From an uncultured Sutterella sp. (GTDB lineage Bacteria > Pseudomonadota > Gammaproteobacteria > Burkholderiales > Burkholderiaceae_F): a DNA stretch of 9,006 bases. The notes beneath the pieces are model-generated. The model saw only the letters and a program-made list of their open reading frames with translations. It was not told the origin of the DNA and made no database searches. The stretch lies in NCBI GenBank assembly GCA_900552545.1, contig USAL01000069.1, positions 1 through 9,006 of the forward strand. Reading direction: 5' to 3'. The position numbers and the translations under genes were made by a program. Shown here piece by piece: positions 5,922 through 9,006 of this stretch. The stretch's first letter is position 1. Each line of letters starts with the position of its first letter.

Positions 5922-7217
5922 ATGTCTGAGACCACTTCCACAGAGGCGCTCATTGCCGGCATCCCCGGGCTTGAGCGCCGCGCAGGCGAGGTTTTCTGCG
6001 AGGGCCTCTCGGCCCGCGAGCTCGCCCGTCGTTTCGGCACGCCCCTTTACGTCTACTCGCACGAGGCGCTCGCGCACAACATCGCCGACTGGGCTAGCGG
6101 CGTTGCCGGCACCCCGCACCGCATCTTCTACGCGATGAAGGCCAACGCCAACCTCGCCATTCTCGATCTTTTCGTCAAGGCGGGCTTCGGCTTTGACATC
6201 GTAAGCCGCGGCGAACTCGCCCGCGCGCTTGCCGCCGGCGCCAAGGGCGAAAACATCGTCTACTCGGGCGTGGGCAAGAGCGTCGAGGACATGCGCGCGG
6301 CGCTTGCGGCCGACGTGCTCTGCTTCAACGTCGAAAGCCTCCCGGAGCTAGAGCGCCTCAACAGCGTGGCAATTGAGATGGGCAAGGTCGCCCGCGTGTC
6401 GCTGCGCGTCAATCCCGACGTCGACGCCAAGACCCATCCCTACATTTCGACGGGCCTCAAGAACAACAAGTTCGGCATCGCCTTTGACTCGGCGCTTGCG
6501 GGCTACCTGCGCGCGGCCGAACTGCCGGGCCTTGCCGTCTCGGGCATCGACTGCCACATCGGCAGCCAGATCACGCAGCTTGAGCCCTTCGTGCACGCCG
6601 CGCACAAGGTACTCGACCTCGTCGAGGAGATCAAGGCCGCGGGCATCACGCTCGACCACATCGACTTCGGCGGCGGCCTCGGCGTGCGCTACGGCACCGA
6701 GACGCCGCCTGCGGCGCGCGATCTGATCGCGGCCATGGCGCAGTGCGTGCGCGAACGGGGCTTTGCCGACATGCCGCTCTTTTTCGAACCGGGCCGCTCG
6801 CTCGTGGCGCAGCCCGGCATGCTTCTTTCCACGGTCGAATACGTCAAGCCCACGGCGGCAAAGAACTTCTGCATCGTCGACGGCTCGATGAGCGACATGA
6901 TCCGCCCGACGCTCTATCAGGCCGAAATGACGATCGTCAACTGCGCCGAGCACGAAAACCCCACTCCCGCCGTCTACGACGTGGTGGGGCCGGTGTGCGA
7001 AAGCGGCGACTTCCTCGGCAAGGACCGCACGCTCGACGTGCGCCAGGGCGATGTGCTCGCCATGCTCGGCGCAGGCGCCTACGGCATGTCGATGGCAAGC
7101 AACTACAACGCCCGGGGCCGTGCGGCCGAGGTGATGGTCAAGGGCGACACCGCCTACCTCATCCGCCGCCGCGAGACGATTGAGGATCAGATGGCGCTTG
7201 AAAGCCGCCTGCCTTAA
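5922..7217 (+). CDS. lysA: Diaminopimelate decarboxylase
   Basis: Cytoplasmic PLP enzyme that converts meso-diaminopimelate to L-lysine, the last step of lysine synthesis. It has 431 residues, a little over the usual 415-420. The fold-type III alanine-racemase-like barrel comes first: PLP-binding Lys73 in FYAMKANANL, then CHIGSQI (His212), the phosphate-binding glycine loop GGGLGV (250-255) and EPGRSLVA (289-296). The C-terminal beta domain supplies CESGDFLGKDR (Cys359, used in trans across the dimer) and GAYGMSMASNYN (Tyr387). All active-site landmarks are present. The start is the ATG at 5922, since the residues after it lead directly into the family's N-terminal region (LSARELARRFGTPLYVYS). 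It follows lptM by 74 nt, the standard betaproteobacterial arrangement, and ends before a strong terminator. Confidence 0.97.
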   Translation: MSETTSTEALIAGIPGLERRAGEVFCEGLSARELARRFGTPLYVYSHEALAHNIADWASGVAGTPHRIFYAMKANANLAILDLFVKAGFGFDIVSRGELARALAAGAKGENIVYSGVGKSVEDMRAALAADVLCFNVESLPELERLNSVAIEMGKVARVSLRVNPDVDAKTHPYISTGLKNNKFGIAFDSALAGYLRAAELPGLAVSGIDCHIGSQITQLEPFVHAAHKVLDLVEEIKAAGITLDHIDFGGGLGVRYGTETPPAARDLIAAMAQCVRERGFADMPLFFEPGRSLVAQPGMLLSTVEYVKPTAAKNFCIVDGSMSDMIRPTLYQAEMTIVNCAEHENPTPAVYDVVGPVCESGDFLGKDRTLDVRQGDVLAMLGAGAYGMSMASNYNARGRAAEVMVKGDTAYLIRRRETIEDQMALESRLP

Positions 7218-7234
7218 TCGAGCCTGTGCCCAAA

Positions 7235-7262
7235 AGGCCCGTTTCCCTTTTTTCACGGGCCT
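7235..7262 (+). repeat. Inverted repeat after lysA, first of two stacked hairpins
   Basis: AGGCCCGT and ACGGGCCT form a perfect 8-bp stem 17 nt after the lysA stop. The six-T run lies in the loop (7248-7253) instead of after the stem, so this hairpin is unlikely to terminate alone. It stands 15 nt before the clear terminator. Confidence 0.5.
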
Positions 7263-7277
7263 CAGGTAGACTTGGTC

Positions 7278-7309
7278 AACGCTGGATTTCTTCGAAATCC
7301 GGCGTTTTT
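7278..7309 (+). terminator. Intrinsic terminator of lysA
   Basis: A 13-bp stem with a single T-G wobble (AACGCTGGATTTC with GAAATCCGGCGTT), a TTC loop and a run of five T at the end of the right arm. It closes the lptM-lysA unit and separates it from guaC. Confidence 0.9.
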
Positions 7310-7375
7310 CGCGTCTGAAAGGGGAATTTTTCCTAGCCCCAGGCTTAGAAGCCAATCGCAGACGCGGACGTCCTC

Positions 7376-7390
7376 GCGCCCGTCGGGCGC
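7376..7390 (+). repeat. Small hairpin in the guaC leader
   Basis: GCGCCC-GTC-GGGCGC is a perfect 6-bp stem with a 3-base loop, 32 nt before the guaC ATG and upstream of its ribosome binding site (AGAGAGG, 7407-7413). No known purine riboswitch core was recognised in 7310-7422, and no good promoter hexamers were found. Confidence 0.4.
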
Positions 7391-7422
7391 TTCAAGCGGC
7401 ACTGCCAGAGAGGTTTTCAGCC

Positions 7423-8463
7423 ATGCATCTTGACAATGACATCAAGCTCGACTTCAAGGACGTCCTGATCCGTCCGAAGCGCTCCACGCTCACGAGCCGC
7501 AGCCAGGTCGACATCACCCGCGAAATCAAGTTCCGGTGGTCGAGCGAAATCTTTCAGAACATCCCGATCATTGCGGCCAACATGGACACCACGGGGACCT
7601 TTGAGATGGCCCGCGCTCTGGGCCGCCACAAGATGATGACGGCCCTGCACAAGCACTATGAGGCCGATCAATACATCGACTTCTTCAAGTCGCTTGAAGT
7701 GAAGTCCGATGCGTTTTATTCGCTTGGCATCGGCGAGGCGGAGTTTGAGAAATTCAAGCACGTCATGCTGGCCGCTCCCGGCGCCGTGCGCTACGTCTGC
7801 ATCGACGTCGCCAACGGCTACACCGAGGCCTTCGTGAGCTTCGTAAAGCGCATGCGCGAAACTTTCCCCGACATCGTGATCATGGCGGGCAACGTCGTCA
7901 CCGGCGACATGACCGAAGAGCTCGTTCTTGCCGGCGCCGACATCGTCAAGGTCGGCATCGGTCCGGGATCGGTGTGCACCACCCGCAAGATGACGGGCGT
8001 GGGCTATCCGCAGCTCTCGGCCATCATCGAGTGCGCCGACGCCGCCCACGGGCTTGGCGGGCGCATCTGCGCCGACGGCGGCTGCACGCGGCCGGGCGAC
8101 GTCGCCAAGGCCTTCGGCGGCGGCGCCGACTTCGTGATGTTGGGCGGCATGTTCGCAGGCCACGACGAGTGCGGCGGCGAAGTCGTCGAAAAGGACGGCC
8201 GCAAGCTGCGCGCCTTCTACGGCATGAGCTCCAAGGCCGCCATGGACAAGTACTCGGGCGGCGTTGCCGAGTACCGCGCCGCCGAAGGAAAGATCGTCTA
8301 CATCGAGGACCGAGGCCCCGGCGATCAGACCTGCCGCGACATTCTGGGCGGCGTCAGAAGCGCCTGCACCTACGTGGGCGCGCGGCGCCTGAAGGAGCTC
8401 ACCATGCGCACCACCTTCGTGCGCGTGACGCAGCAGCTCAACGAAGTCTTCGGCAAGTCCTAG
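7423..8463 (+). CDS. guaC: GMP reductase
   Basis: NADPH-dependent enzyme that deaminates GMP to IMP, returning guanine nucleotides to the common purine pool; cytoplasmic, IMPDH/GMPR barrel family. It has 346 residues, almost the same as E. coli GuaC (347). The N terminus LDFKDVLIRPKRSTLTSRS and the dinucleotide/substrate region (IIAANMDTTGTFEMA) are typical. The catalytic cysteine is Cys185 in GIGPGSVCTTRKMTGVGYPQ, followed by CADGGCTRPGDVAKAFGGGA, GGMFAGHDE and FYGMSSKAAM. There is no CBS-domain insert, and the TTRKMTGVGYPQ sequence distinguishes it from IMP dehydrogenase. The ATG at 7423 is preceded by AGAGAGG nine bases upstream. It stands as a single transcription unit between two intrinsic terminators. 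Confidence 0.97.
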   Translation: MHLDNDIKLDFKDVLIRPKRSTLTSRSQVDITREIKFRWSSEIFQNIPIIAANMDTTGTFEMARALGRHKMMTALHKHYEADQYIDFFKSLEVKSDAFYSLGIGEAEFEKFKHVMLAAPGAVRYVCIDVANGYTEAFVSFVKRMRETFPDIVIMAGNVVTGDMTEELVLAGADIVKVGIGPGSVCTTRKMTGVGYPQLSAIIECADAAHGLGGRICADGGCTRPGDVAKAFGGGADFVMLGGMFAGHDECGGEVVEKDGRKLRAFYGMSSKAAMDKYSGGVAEYRAAEGKIVYIEDRGPGDQTCRDILGGVRSACTYVGARRLKELTMRTTFVRVTQQLNEVFGKS

Positions 8464-8498
8464 GACGACCTCCTTCGCTCTCGTTCCCTCACGGAACT

Positions 8499-8545
8499 AA
8501 AAAAGGCCGGCACGCACTTTTTCGATCATGTGCGCCGGCCTTTTT
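8499..8545 (+). terminator. Intrinsic terminator of guaC
   Basis: Starting 36 nt after the stop codon, GGCCGGC pairs with GCCGGCC, extended inside by GCAC/GTGC after a two-base bulge. An A-run precedes the stem and five T follow it. The A-tract also allows some function on the minus strand. Confidence 0.9.
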
Positions 8546-8785
8546 GCTGCGCGCGGGGCTCTTTCCCCAACGCTTTCCGCCCCCAATGGCAAAAAAATTC
8601 CGCCGCGAGCGCGAGGCCGGCAGCGGAAGAAAATCCCTTCCAAAAAGAAGATTGAGATGACAGGGAATATGGTACGTGATGTTTTCCTTCTTCTTCACTA
8701 GGAATTGGCAAATTTTCACGACGGTTTGTAAACAGTCGCAACAAGACTCCCTCCCCCGCCTCTCTTTTTCGTCTCTCACGCACAC
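8546..8785. other. Gene-free stretch between the guaC and porin terminators
   Basis: These 240 bases lie between two terminators that both point into them. The first part is GC-rich with a small GGGG/CCCC hairpin (about 8556-8569). The middle (about 8640-8740) is clearly more AT-rich. A plus-strand promoter-like pair (TTGGCA at 8705-8710, TGTAAA at 8727-8732, spacing 16) is weak. The open frames crossing the region have no recognisable protein features. I cannot assign a function. Confidence 0.4.
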
Positions 8786-8827
8786 AAAAAAGCCGGCCTC
8801 TTCTCGAAAACCGAAAAAAGACCGGCT
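8786..8827 (-). terminator. Intrinsic terminator of the minus-strand porin gene
   Basis: Read on the minus strand, AGCCGG pairs with CCGGCT, and the stem continues imperfectly inwards to about 15 bp. The outer end is followed by a run of six U (from the A-run at 8785-8790). It lies about 100 nt beyond the porin stop codon. Confidence 0.75.
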
Positions 8828-8928
8828 GCGCCTTCGCCGAATCACGACGAAGGCTGTGCTTTCGGGCTGCGCCCGCACGCGCCGGAAAAGAAGAACTTCT
8901 CCAGCAAACGTGCGGAAGCGCTCACGCC

Positions 8929-9006
8929 TTAGAAGGCGTACTTGAAGCCCACCTTGCCGCCGATGGCCGAGGTGCCGTACTCACCCGCGCCAAGGAGCAT
9001 GTTGAC
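8929..9006 (-). CDS. Outer-membrane porin (Gram-negative general porin family), C-terminal end only
   Basis: The last 25 codons of a gene entering from the right edge, stop TAA at 8929-8931. The sequence ends GGKVGFKYAF with C-terminal Phe, the recognition signal for the BAM complex and the closing beta strand of 16-strand trimeric porins. The preceding VNMLLGAGEYGTSAIG also fits a strand and turn of this family, which is abundant and multi-copy in Burkholderiales. Too little is present to name the porin or its substrate. Transcription runs leftwards to the terminator at 8786-8827. Confidence 0.75.
   Translation of the reverse strand, partial: VNMLLGAGEYGTSAIGGKVGFKYAF

Noticed and set aside
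6348..7355. Minus-strand open frame of 335 codons opposite lysA
   Set aside because: Shadow of lysA codon usage: His/Arg/Val-rich composition, no recognisable motifs.
7310..7422. Possible purine riboswitch ahead of guaC
   Set aside because: I found no conserved purine-aptamer core or three-way junction; only a small 6-bp hairpin is present.
7417..8163. Minus-strand open frame of 248 codons opposite guaC
   Set aside because: Shadow frame; guaC on the plus strand is complete with its catalytic motif.
8489..8878. Minus-strand open frame of 129 codons between guaC and the porin
   Set aside because: It would cross the porin and guaC terminators, has low-complexity Arg/Phe-rich sequence and no credible ribosome binding site.
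1..9006. A novel defence, mobile or biosynthetic system
   Set aside because: Every sizeable coding region belongs to a well-known housekeeping family. I saw no CRISPR repeats, transposase, integrase, toxin-antitoxin pair, phage gene or retron-like RNA.

Overview
The window reads as two unrelated pieces of DNA joined at about position 1050. The larger piece (about 1050 to 9006) looks like a GC-rich betaproteobacterium of the Burkholderiales, most like gut Sutterellaceae by protein character. The Gram-negative evidence is a class A PBP of the PBP1A type, a bacterial frataxin (CyaY) divergent from an LptM-type lipoprotein gene followed by lysA (a known betaproteobacterial order), and a trimeric-type porin ending in Phe. 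Positions 1-1054 instead encode, on the minus strand, the C-terminal half of an NAD-dependent DNA ligase. Its zinc-finger and surrounding motifs look like Clostridia/Bacillota rather than Proteobacteria. The taxonomic calls are inference from remembered family patterns; no search was run.

Layout. 1-1054 (-): ligA fragment, cut at both ends. About 1050-1529 (+): C-terminal two thirds of a polar amino-acid ABC permease, overlapping by 4 nt the ATPase gene at 1526-2284. 2285-2669: gene-free leader region. 2670-5027 (+): mrcA (PBP1A). 5028-5125: two stacked hairpins, the second a bidirectional terminator shared with the convergent cyaY (5126-5443, -). 5444-5550: divergent region holding a strong GC-rich palindrome. 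5551-5847 (+): lptM. 5922-7217 (+): lysA. 7218-7422: hairpin, strong terminator and guaC leader. 7423-8463 (+): guaC with terminator. 8464-8928: gene-free, bracketed by two terminators that face each other. 8929-9006 (-): last 25 codons of a porin.

How the genes relate. The permease and ATPase form one import system for polar amino acids. mrcA makes peptidoglycan, lysA makes lysine from meso-diaminopimelate (itself a wall precursor), lptM and the porin belong to the outer membrane, cyaY serves iron-sulfur/iron homeostasis, and guaC salvages GMP to IMP. This is ordinary housekeeping content. I see no defence system, CRISPR array, insertion sequence, prophage, tRNA, rRNA or unrecognised gene cluster. 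The most notable observation is the ligA/permease junction, most simply an assembly chimera. Lesser points are the palindrome between cyaY and lptM, the absence of Shine-Dalgarno sequences at mrcA, lptM and lysA, and the orphan stretch between the guaC and porin terminators.
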